Below, piece by piece: positions 43,904 through 55,062 of a DNA stretch of 64,000 nucleotides. The notes beneath the pieces are model-generated. The model saw only the letters and a program-made list of their open reading frames with translations, did not search any database and was not told the origin of the DNA. The DNA lies in NCBI RefSeq assembly GCF_024166365.1, contig NC_064832.1:43428249-43492248 (forward strand), written 5' to 3'. This DNA is from Elephas maximus indicus (taxonomy: Eukaryota; Chordata; Mammalia; Proboscidea; Elephantidae). A program made the translations under genes and the position numbers. How positions within the stretch are numbered: the first letter of the stretch is position 1; each line of letters begins with the position of its first letter.

Positions 43904-43925
43904 CTTTCACACCACTCAGTGGCCT

Positions 43926-44234
43926 AACTTTTAGGACAGTAAAAATTGTAGGAAGCCAATTTTGAAGTTCAAATATTGCACACTGAAGTACACGAAGTAC
44001 ATGGTTTGTGCGTTTCGCAATCACCATATTCAGAATACGTATTTTTCCACAGTCCACCAAGGGATATTTGAAGGGCCACAAATTCTATCAGAACTTGAGG
44101 TTGAAATATGAATCCCTTCTAGTAATGCTACAAAGCATTAAAGGTTTCAGTCACAGGTGAGTCTAAATATTACATTTGAATATGAAATTAACCCAGGCTT
44201 AAAACTCCTTGTAAAAATTTAAAACACATTTTTT
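43926..44234. other. Stretch without recognised features
   Basis: A 78-codon minus-strand frame (43845-44081) crosses the LTR edge and has no recognisable product. Confidence 0.35.
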
Positions 44235-44830
44235 TGCATCAGTGTTCAAAGATGCTTTTCTCAACATTTCTTCATGGATATTTTCAAGCATACAAGAAGC
44301 TGAGAATTTGACGATGCACATTCACATACCCAGCACCACTATTCTACCCTCAACATTTTATTATATTTGTCCCATCAGGGATCTTCCCTTTGTGTATTCA
44401 TCTATCTCTCCATATTCCATCTAATTTTTGATGAATCTGGAAGAACATTGCATATATCGGTACCCGTCCACCTAAATCTTTCAGTATGCGTGTCATTAGC
44501 CAGAATTCATTATTCTATTTTTACATACAAGAGAAAGCATGGATTTCAGAAACATATGCTGAATTTTGACAAATGCATACCTGAATAATGGATGCACCTG
44601 TATAACCTGAATTCATATATAGAGCAAGGATCATTTCACCAGGGAACTATTGTTCATGACACTTTCCAGTCAATCCTTGCTCCCACCCAATCATAGGCAA
44701 GCACTGCTCTGATTTTTTTTTCCCACACCATACATTAGTTTTGCTTCTTCAAGAGCTTCATATTAAAGAGATCATTTAGCATGTGCTCTTTTGTTCACAA
44801 AAGAGCCTTTCTTACACACAGCATGATGTC
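44235..44830 (-). mobile_element. Old L1 3' UTR fragment, probable
   Basis: CACATACCCAGCACCACTAT, CAATCCTTGCTCCCACCCAA and ATAGGCAAGCACTGCTCTGA follow the order seen in complemented 3' UTRs of old L1 subfamilies, similar to 55890-56500. Confidence 0.55.
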
Positions 44831-45431
44831 TTTGTTCCTTATTATTATTATAGCATTTTTTTTAACTCCTGCCACTTAGAAAATGTTTACTTTTACTGCC
44901 CTCAGTTATTGAGAATGAGGGTCTCCTACACTGTACCTGAACTGATAGCGTTCAGTTTTATCTCAGACAGTACAGAGACATTGCTGTTGACTTTTTCAAT
45001 TTTGAAAGTTCTTTCAGTCAATCTTTCATTTTAAATAATTATAGGTTTCATTCTTTTCCACTCATTTTAGCCTCTAATTCTTCAATCTATTCGACTTGTC
45101 TTTATTGTTCATTCTACTTTCTTTTTTCACACTTTCCTAGATTTATCTCTCTTTAAAGCACAGATAGTTCTCTTCAGTTAACTTGCCTTCTAACTCTAAA
45201 GTACAGCCTATTGAAGGTCAAATAAAGACTGAAAATTCATTCTTTTAAATGTATTTGTTTGTTAAATTTTGAAATTTGGGGAAACTCTTTTTCTGATTAT
45301 CCCAATACTTTAAAATGGATGCAAAAACAAGAAGAAAAAAATGGCAACAGTGTCTCTTCCAGTTCAGGTCAGGAGTAGATGCTGTTGATATCCATTCAGA
45401 CCCTCATTACTAGGCAGGACCACACATTCTC
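44831..45431. other. Stretch without recognised features
   Basis: No gene or familiar repeat. Confidence 0.35.
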
Positions 45432-45700
45432 CAGCTATCGTGAATGTTGGCTGCTACACTACACTCATCAATCGTAGAATTTCCTAGTAACAGGTTTCAG
45501 CAGAGCTTCCTGGTTAAGATGGACTAGGAAGAACGGCCAGTGATCTACTTCCAAAAATCAGCCAATAAAAACTCTGTGGATTACACTAGTCCCGTCTCCA
45601 ACAGATCTTGAGGATGGCTCAGGACCAAGCAGCTTTTCTGTCCTTTGTGCATTGGGCCACCATGAGGTGGGGTAGGCTGGGCGGATGTTAGCAACAACAA
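45432..45700 (+). mobile_element. tRNA-Gly-type SINE body with RTE-like tail
   Basis: AACAGGTTTCAGCAGAGCTT, GATGGACTAGGAAGAACGGC, GATCTACTTCCAAAAATCAG and AAAACTCTGTGGATTACACT are the body. CTTGAGGATGGCTCAGGACC and the terminal AGCAACAACAA are homologous to the RTE 3' end. The tRNA head is lost or unrecognisable. Confidence 0.78.
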
Positions 45701-46369
45701 TGGGCACAGCTTCATCCGAAAAGTCCTTGGAGGTTGCAGCCGCCCCAGAGGCTATATATCACAGGCAATGGCTGACATACAAAAGGCTGGCCCTCTTACA
45801 CCAAGGGGAAATAACTCTAAGATCCCATCCATTCATGCCTTGGGGCAACTCATGAGATCAATAAGACTTCAGCTGAAACCTGAAACCACACGTTTGGCCA
45901 ACTTCTCCTGTTCTATCTTGTTTCTCTTACTTCTTTATAGGACTTTCCTGAGAGAACTCCCTTAAAAAATCACTGTTACATGAATCCCCTTCAAAGGCTC
46001 TGCTTTTGGGGAGCCTGAACTAAAGATATCCCCATTGCTTCTTAATCAATGTGCAGCCCTTTTGTGAGTCAGCAGGCCATAGGGCTGGATTAGTCACCTT
46101 TGGTACATTTATTCAGTACATTGGTATAATCTGTTCATTTTAAATATTTCTTCAAATAAATAACATTTTAAAATTTATAAATGTAGTGGTCTATATATCA
46201 TTTTTTTATAATTTTAATTTTCTCTGTGTTGTATTACTTTTCTCATTTAAAATTTTGCAATATGTATTTTTGTCTCTTTTTAATTGTACCTGCCAAATAT
46301 TTCTTTATTTTACTGACTAGAATGATCTTTTTTATTTTAAAGTTCTCCTATTTTTTATTTATTTGTTTT
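45701..46369. other. Stretch without recognised genes
   Basis: The left 300 bases have a repeat-like style (AGGCTATATATCACAGGCAA, GGGGAGCCTGAACTAAAG) but I cannot assign them. The 65-codon frame at 45768-45965 has no recognisable product. Confidence 0.35.
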
Positions 46370-47383
46370 TCTTTTATCCTTTTCCCTTTGTCACTTTTTC
46401 CTCATATTTTGAGTTTACTCTTTAATTTTTGGGATCAGTTTCTAATATGTTGAGCTTAATGCTTGTTTTTTACCCTTTCTTGTTTATTATTGAAAATATT
46501 GAGGCTATAATTTTACTTTTTAATAGAGTTTTGTCTCTCTCCCATAAATCTAATATCTTTTCCTATTTCTATATGAAAAAAATTATAAAATCAAATTTTT
46601 TTCAGAAGAGATAAATAGGAAATTTTCTCTTTAATATTTTAATTTGGAGAGTATTGTACAGTTTATTTTATTTTTAATTGAACTAATTTATTGCACATTT
46701 ACTACATTTTATGCAGCATGCTAAATGAGACTAGTAAATAAGCGGCTTGAAAAAATCAAATGCATTAAATTGAATCAATGACTCTATTTTCTTTTTTTTT
46801 GGTATGCTTTTTATTACCACTTTATCGCCCCCTCTCTGCAGCTCAATAAGGTAAATCGTAACAAAGATTCAGTTTTATATCTTTCCATAGCTTTCTCCAT
46901 GCTAGGTTTTTTTAGTTGCTTATTTTTAATGATGAGATATTACATACATTATTATGCAACTATGTTGTTGGTTTTTATTGTTTGCCTTAATGTGGATATG
47001 CCTCTTAGACAAAAGAAACAGCTCTAACTCATTTCTTTGGGAGGGTGTATAATATTTCACAGTATGAATACAGCACAATTTTTGCAACTCTTGTTACTGA
47101 GTTTTAAGACACTTTATTCTCTTTTGACACTATAGACTATGTGTTATAAATATCCTTAAACACATTTTTGTGCTTAGCATACTTACTATGGGTTAAAAAA
47201 AATAGATTCCCCAAAATGTGATCATGGAATCAAAGGGCATATGCATTTTACAATGAAACATAGCCTGGTTCTGCAATATCTTCATGGTTTGTTGATACGC
47301 TTGAGTCTGTTGATATGTCCACCCTGTATTCTGAGTGACTTAACCTAGGGGAATTACATTTCATCACTGTCAGTCAATATTCT

Positions 47384-47588
47384 GTTGTGATCCATAGAAT
47401 TTTCTGTGGCGAATTTTCAGAAGTAGAGAACCAGACTTTTCTTTCTAACCTGTCTTAATCTGGAGCTCCACTAAAACCTATCCACCGCGGGTGACCATGC
47501 TGGTATTTGAATCACTAGTGGCATAGTTTCCAGCATCATACCAACATATAAACTACCACACTACAACAAACTGGCTGATAGGTAGTGG
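47384..47588 (-). mobile_element. tRNA-Gly-type SINE body, RTE-leader-like
   Basis: GTTGTGATCCATAGAATTTT, AACCTGTCTTAATCTGGAGC, CCGCGGGTGACCATGCTGGT and ACTACAACAAACTGGCTGAT match both the complemented SINE body and the RTE 5' leader. It therefore documents the link between the two. Confidence 0.72.
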
Positions 47589-47617
47589 TTATTTTTAACA
47601 GATATTTGTTATTTGGA

Positions 47618-47786
47618 TCTACAAAAAAAAAAAAAAAATGCCATCCAGTCAATTCTGACACATAGCAATCCTGTAGGTCAGAGTAGAAATACCCCATTAG
47701 GTTTCCAAAGAGCGCCTGGTGAATTCAAACTGCTGGCCTTTTAGTTAGCACCCAGACTCTTAACCATTCTGCTACCAGGGTTTCCA
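47618..47786 (-). mobile_element. AfroSINE with TSD
   Basis: The A-rich tail complement starts at 47622; CCAGTCAATTCTGACACATA, TACCCCATTAGGTTTCCAAA and TGCTACCAGGGTTTCC follow. The target duplication TTATTTGGA is at 47609-47617 and 47787-47795. Confidence 0.92.
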
Positions 47787-48250
47787 TTATTTGGACAGAT
47801 ATAAATATTTGTTTTCCAAATATGTCTTAGAAGTTTACATTCCCCTAAGTGCCTATATTCTTTCCGATATTGGATATTATCATTCTTTTTATTTTTTCTC
47901 CAATATGAGAATTTTATTTTTTTTAATTTAATTTGCCTACAGTTTTCAAAATTACCATTGAGTTTGAGATTATATTTCAATATAATATTTGCCACTTGTA
48001 TTTGTTATCTGTGATTTGCATTTTCATATACTTCAGATATTTTTAGTTAGATTGCTTAGCTTTGGTTTTTGATTTATGGTGGCTATTTTTAGTTCACGGT
48101 TAACCCTTCTCTGCCAAGGATGTTGAAAATATTTTCCAACTCCATCAATTTGCTTCTTTGTTTAATTTGCACTAACAGACACAGCCATATTTTCCTTTAT
48201 GGCTTCGTGTTTGTGTTATGTGATTCAGAGAATCTGTGACATCTATTCTT

Positions 48251-49064
48251 TGCTCTTTGGAATTGTGGCTTTCCTTAGTTCCTAATATTTAATCATTTCT
48301 TGTAGTTGCTCTAAGGGCACTGGGAAAGGATATATGTATTATACAGGGTGTGAAACTCTGTTTTTGTTTTCCCATATGTGTTGGTTAGAAATCAAAACTA
48401 TAGTTTAAAAAATATATTGCTATTTCAATTTATTCTTATATTTACTAAAATAAATGATACTTCATATAGTACAAAACATAATATTTAATCAGAAATGCAA
48501 GGGGATTCGTAGGCTATACACCAAATGACATAGTCTGGAAAATTCATTATGGGCATTTATAACGGGGATGTAGAGTTTTCATAAGATTTTCAAAGGAATC
48601 AATTAACTAAAATAGCATAAGAACAACTATTCTGCATTTTCTTGTATTTTTGGCAATTATAGCCTAAAAACCTGTGAAATATTTCTTATTACATTCTTAA
48701 TACATTCCAATAATATTAACTCTGAAAATCTTTCTTCTGTGTTTAGTATTTTTTGTCGTTGATATATCTCAATGCAATTTGATTTTTAAATACCTATTTC
48801 AGATTGAATCTATTACCAATATTAAAAGACCATTTTGTCTGCCACAGTCTCCTCTTTTTCCCCAGGCAACTTCATTCTTGCTGGAATCAGAGGGATACCT
48901 TGTGAGTTGGCCCGCAGGGACTTTCTTCAATCTGGTAGCAACTATACTGTCGCTGGCAGAAACTACCCGTTTATGCCACAAGGACAGAACTCTGCTTTTG
49001 GTTTCCCAAGCAATTGCAGGCTTTTTTCATAGCTCTATGTTCTGCTGCTCCCTTCAAGGGAGAT
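48251..49064. other. Low-repeat stretch with an exon-like block
   Basis: The left 500 bases are AT-rich. At 48836-49045 the sequence becomes GC-richer, preceded by a polypyrimidine run ending in CAG (48850-48866) that looks like a splice acceptor. A plus-strand frame (48835-49032) stays open for 65 codons across it, and so does an overlapping frame (48779-49192). I recognise no protein and see no matching donor, so this may be chance. Confidence 0.25.
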
Positions 49065-49071
49065 ATGAAAG

Positions 49072-51692
49072 TTTGTTGTTGTCGTTGTTGTTAGGTGCCG
49101 TCGAGTCGGTTCCCACTAACAGCAACCCTATGCACAACAGAACAAAACACTGCCCGGTCCTGTGCCATCCTTACAATAGTTGTTATGCTTGAGCTCATTG
49201 TTGTACCCACTATGTCAATCCATCCCGTTGAGGGTCTTCCTCTTTTCCGCTGACCCTGTACTCTCCCAAGCATAATGTCCTTCTCCAGGGACTCATCCCT
49301 CCTGACAACATGTCCAAAGTATGTAAGACCCAGTCTCACCATCCTTGCTTCTAAGGAGCATTCTGGCCACACTTCTTCTAAGACAGATTTGTTCGTTCTT
49401 TTGGCAGTCCACGGTATAGTCAATATTCTCCGCCAACACCACAATTAAAAGGCGTCAACTCTTCTTCGGTCTTCCTTATTCGTTGTCCAGCTTTCACATG
49501 CATATGATGCAATTGAAAATACAATGGCTTGGGTCAGGCACACCTTAGTCTTCAGGGTGACATCTTTGCTCTTCAACACTTTGAAGAGGTCCTTTGCAGC
49601 AGATTTGCCCAATGCAATGCATCTTTTGATTTCTTGACTGCTGCTTCCATGGCTGTTGATTGTGGATACAAGTAAAATGAAATCCTTGACAACTTCAGTC
49701 TTTTCTCCGTTTATCATGATGTTGCTCATTGGTACAGTTGTGAGGATTTTTGTTTTCTTTATGTTGAGGTGTAATCCATAGTGAAGGCTATGGTCTTTGA
49801 TCTTCATTAGTAAGTGCTTTAAGTCCTCTTCACTATCAGCAAGCAAGGTTGTGTCATCTGCATAACTCAGGTTGTTAATGAGTCTTCCTCCAATCCTGAT
49901 ACCTCATTCTTCTTCATATAGTCCAGCTTCTTGTATTATTTGCTCAGCATACAGATTAAATAGGCATGGTGAAAGAATACAACCCTGACGCACACCTTTC
50001 CTGACTTTAAACCAATCAGTATCCCCTTGTTCTGTCTGAACAACTGCCTCTTGATCTATGTAAAGGTTCCTCAAGAGTACAATTAAGTGTTCTGGAATTC
50101 CCATTCTTTGCAGTTTTATCCACAGTTTGTTATGATCCACACAGTCGAATGCCTTTGCATAGTTAATAAAACACAGGTAAACATCCTTCTGGTATTCTCT
50201 GCTTTCAGCCAGGATCCATCTGACATCAGCAATGATATCCCTGGTTCCACGTCTTCTTCTGAAACCGGCCTGAATTTCTGGCAGTTACCTGTCGATATAC
50301 GCTGCAGCCATTTCTGAATGATTTTCTGCAGAATTTTGCTTGCACGTGATATTGTTCTATAATTTCCACATTCGGTTGGATCGTCTTTCTTGGGAATAGG
50401 CATAAATATGGATCTCTTCCAGTCAGTTGGCCAGGAAGCTGTCTTCCATATTTCTTAGCATAGACGAGTGAGCACCTCTAGCGCTGCACCTTGTTTGTTG
50501 AAACATCTCAGTTGATATTCCATCAATTCCTGGAGCCTTGTTTTTTGCCAATGCCTTCAGAGCAGCTTGGACTTCTTCCTTCAGTACCATCGGTTCCCAA
50601 TCATATGCCACTTCTTGAAATGGCTGAATATCGACTAATTCTTTTTGGTATAACGACTCTGTGTACTCCTTCCATCTTCTTGTGATGCTTCCTGCATTGT
50701 TTAATATTTTCCCCATAGAATCCTTTGCTATTGCAACTCAAGGCTTGAATTTTTTCTTCAGTTCTTTCAATTTGAGAAACGCTGAGTGTGTTCTTCCCTT
50801 TTGGTTTTCCATCTCCAGCACTATGCACACGTCATTATAATACTTTATTTTGTCTTCTCGAGAAGCCCTTTGAGATCTTCTGTTCAGTTCTTTTACTTCA
50901 TCAATCCTTCCCTTTGCTTTAGCTGCTCGACTGTCAAGTGCAAGTTTCAAAGTCTCCTCTGACATCCATCTTGGTCTTTTCTTTCTTTCTTGCCTTTTCA
51001 GTGACCTCTTGCTTTCTTCATGGATGGTGTCCTTGTGTCATTCCACAACTCGTCTGGTCTTCGGTCACTAGTGTTCAATGCGTCAAATCTATTCTTGAGA
51101 TGGTCTCTAAATTCAGGTGGGATATACTGAAGGTCATATTTTGGCTCTTGTGGACTTGCTCTGATTTTCTTCAGTTTCAGCTTGAACTTGCATATGAGCA
51201 ATTGATGGTCTTTTCCACAGTAGGCCCCTGGCCTTGTTCTGACTGATGATATTGAGCTTTTCCATTGTCTCTTTCCACAGATGTAGTCAATTTGATTTCT
51301 GTGTGTTCCATCTGGCGAGGTCCATGTGTATAGTCCCCGTTTATGTTGATGAAAGAAGGTATTTGCAATGAAGAAGTCACTGGTTTTGCAAAATTCTTTC
51401 GGTCAGTCTCGGCGTTGTTTGTATCACCAAGGCCATATTTTCCAACTACTGATCCTTCTTCTTTGTTTCCAACTTTTGCATTCCAATCGCCAGTAATTAT
51501 CAATGCATCTTGATTGCATGTTTGATCCCCCATGTGTCTGTCAGTTTGTTGTACTGTTGGGGCTTGTGTGTTGCTGTGATGCTGGAAGCTATGCCACCAG
51601 TATTCAGATGCCAGCAGGGTCATCCATGGTGGACAGGTTTCAGCTGAGCTTCCAGGCTAAGACAGACTAGGAAGAATGACCCGGCAGTCTAC
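49072..51692 (-). mobile_element. RTE LINE with inverted 5' end and TSD
   Basis: The 3' end is GTTGTTGTCGTTGTTGTTAG then GTGCCGTCGAGTCGG on the plus strand. The main body (49072-51527) is in minus orientation. The last 165 bases (51528-51692) are the RTE 5' leader in plus orientation. The duplication ATGAAAG lies at 49065-49071 and 51693-51699, enclosing body and inverted part together. About 600 bases present in the young copy at 21305-24539 are missing at the inversion junction. This is what twin priming during target-primed reverse transcription produces. Confidence 0.92.
49091..51526 (-). pseudogene. RTE endonuclease/reverse transcriptase, broken into several frames
   Basis: Minus-strand pieces in order from the N-terminal side are: endonuclease with GDWNAKVG (51177-51526 region), linker (50998-51201, 50738-50965), RT N-terminal part (50423-50716), RT palm (50116-50403), motif B GVRQGCILS (49904-50140), YADD at 49853-49864 with connection (49445-49846), and C-terminal domain (49091-49444). 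At least six frame changes separate them. The endonuclease His lost in the young copy is retained here (KDHQLL). Confidence 0.92.
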
Positions 51693-51779
51693 ATGAAAGC
51701 TTACGTTTAGCCAATTGTGTCATCACTACTGCATTCAATAGAATCAGAGTATTTTAAGTAATGGTTGAAAAATCTACTA

Positions 51780-51895
51780 AAACAAACCTCTTACTTTACA
51801 AATAAAGAAACTGAAACCTGAGGGAGGTAAATGGTTTGTCTGAGATCCCATACTCAATTAGGAAAAAAGCTAGAATGTTAGTCTTCTAACTTTTT
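51780..51895 (+). mobile_element. MIR fragment
   Basis: TTACAAATAAAGAAACTGAA, GGTAAATGGTTTGTCTGAGA and GAATGTTAGTCTTCTAAC follow the MIR core order. Confidence 0.7.
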
Positions 51896-51898
51896 TTA

Positions 51899-52214
51899 TT
51901 GAAGAAGTACATTCAAGAAGTGCAGCTAGAATGCTCCTTGGAAGCAAGGAGGGTGACATTTCATCTCATGTGCTTTGCATATGTTATCTGGAGGGACCAG
52001 TCCCTGGAGAAGGACGTCATGCTTGGTAAAGTAGAGGGTCAGCAAAAAAGAAGAAGATCCTCTATGAGATAAATTGACACAGTGGCTGTGACAATGGGCT
52101 CAAGCATAACATCAATTGTGAGGATGGCACAGGATGGAGCAGTGTTTTGTTCTGTTGTACATAGGGTACCTGTGAGTCAGAAGTGACTCAAGGGCACCTA
52201 ACAACAACAACAAC
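51899..52214 (+). mobile_element. RTE 3' fragment
   Basis: AATGCTCCTTGGAAGCAAGG, CCAGTCCCTGGAGAAGGACG and ATGCTTGGTAAAGTAGAGGG lead to CAAGGGCACCTAACAACAAC. It is 5'-truncated within the C-terminal coding region and lies only 200 bp from the inverted end of the RTE at 51692, in opposite orientation. Confidence 0.9.
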
Positions 52215-53535
52215 TCCTTTCATTAGCAATACCTTAATTGTATTAGTGAATTATGTTATTATAACATATACTTTTGACACTGCATATTATGTATAAAAGA
52301 GATGATATCAGGTGCATTGCAAAATGCAGTAAATAGATTCCTACAGCAAGAATTAAGGTTAAAGAATGTATCTAGACTTCACAAAATTTCAAAGGTATCA
52401 AAAGAGTTTTACCTGGAATTTTCTTCTAAAATACAATCTGTTTAAATAATTGCCTCTGATTACATATTTATTTAACAGAAGTTATTAAGATATTTGTTGA
52501 CTCTTTCCCAGATCCTGGAAAGATAGATTTGAAGGAGCTGCAAGCCACTTTAACTACTCGGGTTGTGACCTTTTTTTATCCCTGTTATTCTAGTCTTGTC
52601 TTCAATTTATGATAGGTCATGAAATGGTAGCCAGGTATTGCAGACACCTAGATTTTGTGAGATTAGTTTACTGAACTGATGGATCATTCCTTCTTGCCAT
52701 ATGTTTAATAGTGTAAATATTAACTCTGTTATCCAACATGTTAGACACGACTCTGATTAGGAAAATATGATTGAGTGGACTAATCAGTTTGATCTAAGAA
52801 AACTATACCTGGATTAGCTCTTAGAGTAGAAATGTTAAGAGGCAAAGAGAATGAAACATATTTTATATCAAGGAAAAATTAGAATTGATTTTCAAACTTC
52901 ATCTGGATTAGAAGAAGAAAAGGAAGTTTTTTTTTTGGTTTTTTTGGTTGGGGATATCACACTAGCAAAATTAAGTAAATAAAAATTATTTACACATTCA
53001 AGAAAAATAATATACTTTTGTCACATTGATAAAATAATTTTAAATGCCGTATAAACTGATGTATTACAAGCATATTTGATGTGAATATATGTATGTATAT
53101 CTGGACGTATGCAGGCAGGTCCTTAAGCATATACATATGTATGTATGTGTGTATGTATGTATGTACCTGTTCATTTATTTTTACATTTCAGACCTTGTCT
53201 TGAGGAATTTATGGTGCATTTCTTTATGAAACTTAGCTGTGGTTAGATTTTCTTGTACCAACAACTCAAAATCAGAAATGAGTTGAAATTTAAACTTAAT
53301 GTAGTTTTTTCATTCCCATTGATGACTTAGATTTTTATCCTAATAAAATAACTTGAATAAAATCAATCGTCTTTTCTTAGAAACATACTTTTCATTTGCA
53401 ACCTCAGATAAAAAATAGTGAACTTAAAATTCACATAAAAAATCTGAATTAAGTTTCTAGCAAAGGAGAACACAGTGTGAATAGCTAAATTCATGTTTAA
53501 TAAATATATTCTGTACTGCATCATCCAACAATTTT
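52215..53535. other. AT-rich low-repeat stretch
   Basis: It contains a TATG microsatellite (53084-53166) and otherwise no recognised element. Confidence 0.4.
53130..53166. repeat. (TATG)n microsatellite
   Basis: ATGTATGTATGTG-type units, imperfect. Confidence 0.9.
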
Positions 53536-53579
53536 CTGTGTTTTTTTTTTTTTTTTAGACCATAGCTCCGTATTTAACT

Positions 53580-53738
53580 AAAGGTGGCACAGTGGTTAAG
53601 AGCTTGGCTGCTAACCAAGTATCAACAGTTTGAATCCACCAGCCACTCCTTGGAAACCCTATGGAGAATATCTACTCTGTCCTATACAGTCATAATAAGT
53701 AGGAATTGACTCAATGGCAACAGGCTTGGTTTTTTGGA
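53580..53738 (+). mobile_element. AfroSINE
   Basis: AAAGGTGGCACAGTGGTTAA, GGCTGCTAACCAAGTATC, TTTGAATCCACCAGCCACTC and CTCTGTCCTATACAGTC are present, with a TTGGTTTTTTGG tail. Confidence 0.9.
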
Positions 53739-54344
53739 TTACCTTCTACATGTAGCCTAACATCACTTGAAGACTTTATAGTAACAAAAAATATTGTCTA
53801 TAGTGTAGTAAATTGAGGAATATTCCTAATGAAATCAGAGTTGCAAACATAAATATGCATTAAAGTGATAAAACTTATTCAATATATTCCACCGATTAAG
53901 TACCTCTTTTTTAATATATACTCAATTTTCCCCTGAAGAATAAAATATTATAATATTTCAAATAGTTTCTCATATTAAGATGCCCTTTCAGAAAAGCAAT
54001 AAGGTGTTTTTTTTTTTACTGGTGAATGTGTATTCATCTCCACAAGGCATCACATTTACCCCTCTTCATAAGACAGCAATCAGATATTTCTGAAAAGTTT
54101 CAAAATGAATTGCGATTATTTACTAGTTAATTCAGAAAAGTTTATCTATCAAAACATCTTTATAATAAATAGCATAGATTGCATGTGCTTTCCTATCTAC
54201 TCAAACACTTTCAATAACTTTATGATTGTTGAGGTAATCTTGCAGTGAAAAGTGACAGCTTGATAGCTCCCACAAACTCCTTTGAAGGAAACATGCATTA
54301 ATTAAAAAATCTATTGTATATTTCTACATTGCTAAATGACTTCT
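53739..54344. other. AT-rich stretch without recognised features
   Basis: No gene or repeat can be supported. Confidence 0.4.
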
Positions 54345-54359
54345 CAAAGCAAATATAAA

Positions 54360-54483
54360 ACAACAACACCAAAAAAACACAGTAGAACTACCCCATAGGG
54401 TTTCCAAGGAACAGCTGGTAGATTTGAACTGCTGACCTTTTGGTTAGCAGTCATAGCTCTTAACCACCACGCCATCAGGGTTC
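54360..54483 (-). mobile_element. AfroSINE with TSD
   Basis: AGAACTACCCCATAGGGTTT to CATCAGGGTTC, flanked by CAAAGCAAATATAAA (54345-54359) and CAAAGCAGATATAAA (54484-54498). The SINE 3' end is truncated relative to the family. Confidence 0.92.
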
Positions 54484-54729
54484 CAAAGCAGATATAAAGA
54501 TTGATAAAATCAACTATGTTGTTTATTTTATCATCTGATATGTTTAGAATTTAACACCATTTTACACTCATATTTATTGACTTATGAACTCATTTCCATT
54601 AGAAAATCAATCTAATCTAGAAAATTAACATACTAGACTACAGGTCCCTATAGTCATTATTTTCACTATTATCTAACCATCATTCATGAGAAAGAATTTA
54701 ATTTGAAATCATTCATTATAAGTTTGTTA

Positions 54730-55062
54730 CTGGGGTGGTGGCAAGCTGCCATAGAATCTGCCCAACTCATGGCAATCCCAGCACAACAGAGCAAAATGCT
54801 GCTCAATCCCATGCTGTCCCCATGATGGACTGCTGTTCAGACCATTTTGATCTGTAGGGTTTTCATTAGCTGATTTACAGAAGTAGATAGCTAGAATTTT
54901 TATCCTAGTCCCTTTCAGTCTGAAAGCGTCACTGAAACTTGTTCACCATCATAGCAACATTTAAGCTTCCACTGAGGGACAGGTGGGCCATGCATTGACT
55001 GGGAATCAAACCCAGGTCTCTCACATGAAAGGTGAGAATTCTACCATTGAATTACCACTGCC
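54730..55062 (-). mobile_element. tRNA-Gly-headed SINE with RTE-like tail
   Basis: The complement of 54991-55062 is a recognisable tRNA-Gly: GGTAATTCAATGGTAGAATT for D arm, CTCACCTTTC anticodon region, and GGGTTTGATTCCCAGT for the T arm, with both Pol III boxes. The body follows, and the tail (plus strand GCACAACAGAGCAAAATGCT, AATCCCATGCTGTCCCCATG) is homologous to the RTE 3' end, where the family has ACAACAGAACAAAACACTGC. It is the most complete member in the window. It is not a tRNA gene because of mismatches and its SINE body. Confidence 0.85.

Larger units (their letters stand above)
42610..43925 (+). repeat. Segmental duplication, copy B, split by solo LTR
   Basis: Partner of 35062-35882, 7.5 kb downstream in direct orientation. 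The block is 42610-43394, then a solo LTR, then the last 20 or so bases of the long AfroSINE (CTTTCACACCACTCAGTGGC). The LTR is absent from copy A, so the duplication is older. Confidence 0.88.
46370..48250 (-). mobile_element. Old L1 fragments (composite)
   Basis: The T-rich left part resembles complemented L1 ORF2 (ATTGAGGCTATAATTTTACT, TTTTGTCTCTCTCCCATAAA). Around 47010-47265 the text AATATTTCACAGTATGAATA, TCATGGAATCAAAGGGCATA and TGCATTTTACAATG is like a complemented L1 3' end, resuming after SINE insertions at about 47800. Highly decayed; boundaries are rough and at least two L1 copies may be involved. Confidence 0.5.

Noticed and set aside
48779-49192. 137-codon frame running into the RTE
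   Set aside because: Its C-terminal part is antisense RTE 3' sequence, so it cannot be a single gene. The first part is noted only as a low-confidence exon-like block.
51177-51623. 148-codon frame as an intact N-terminal endonuclease
   Set aside because: Its first 33 codons are the inverted RTE leader and the endonuclease motifs downstream are frameshifted.
54991-55062. tRNA-Gly gene
   Set aside because: The fold is mismatched, there is no terminator in place, and it is continuous with a SINE body and RTE-like tail.
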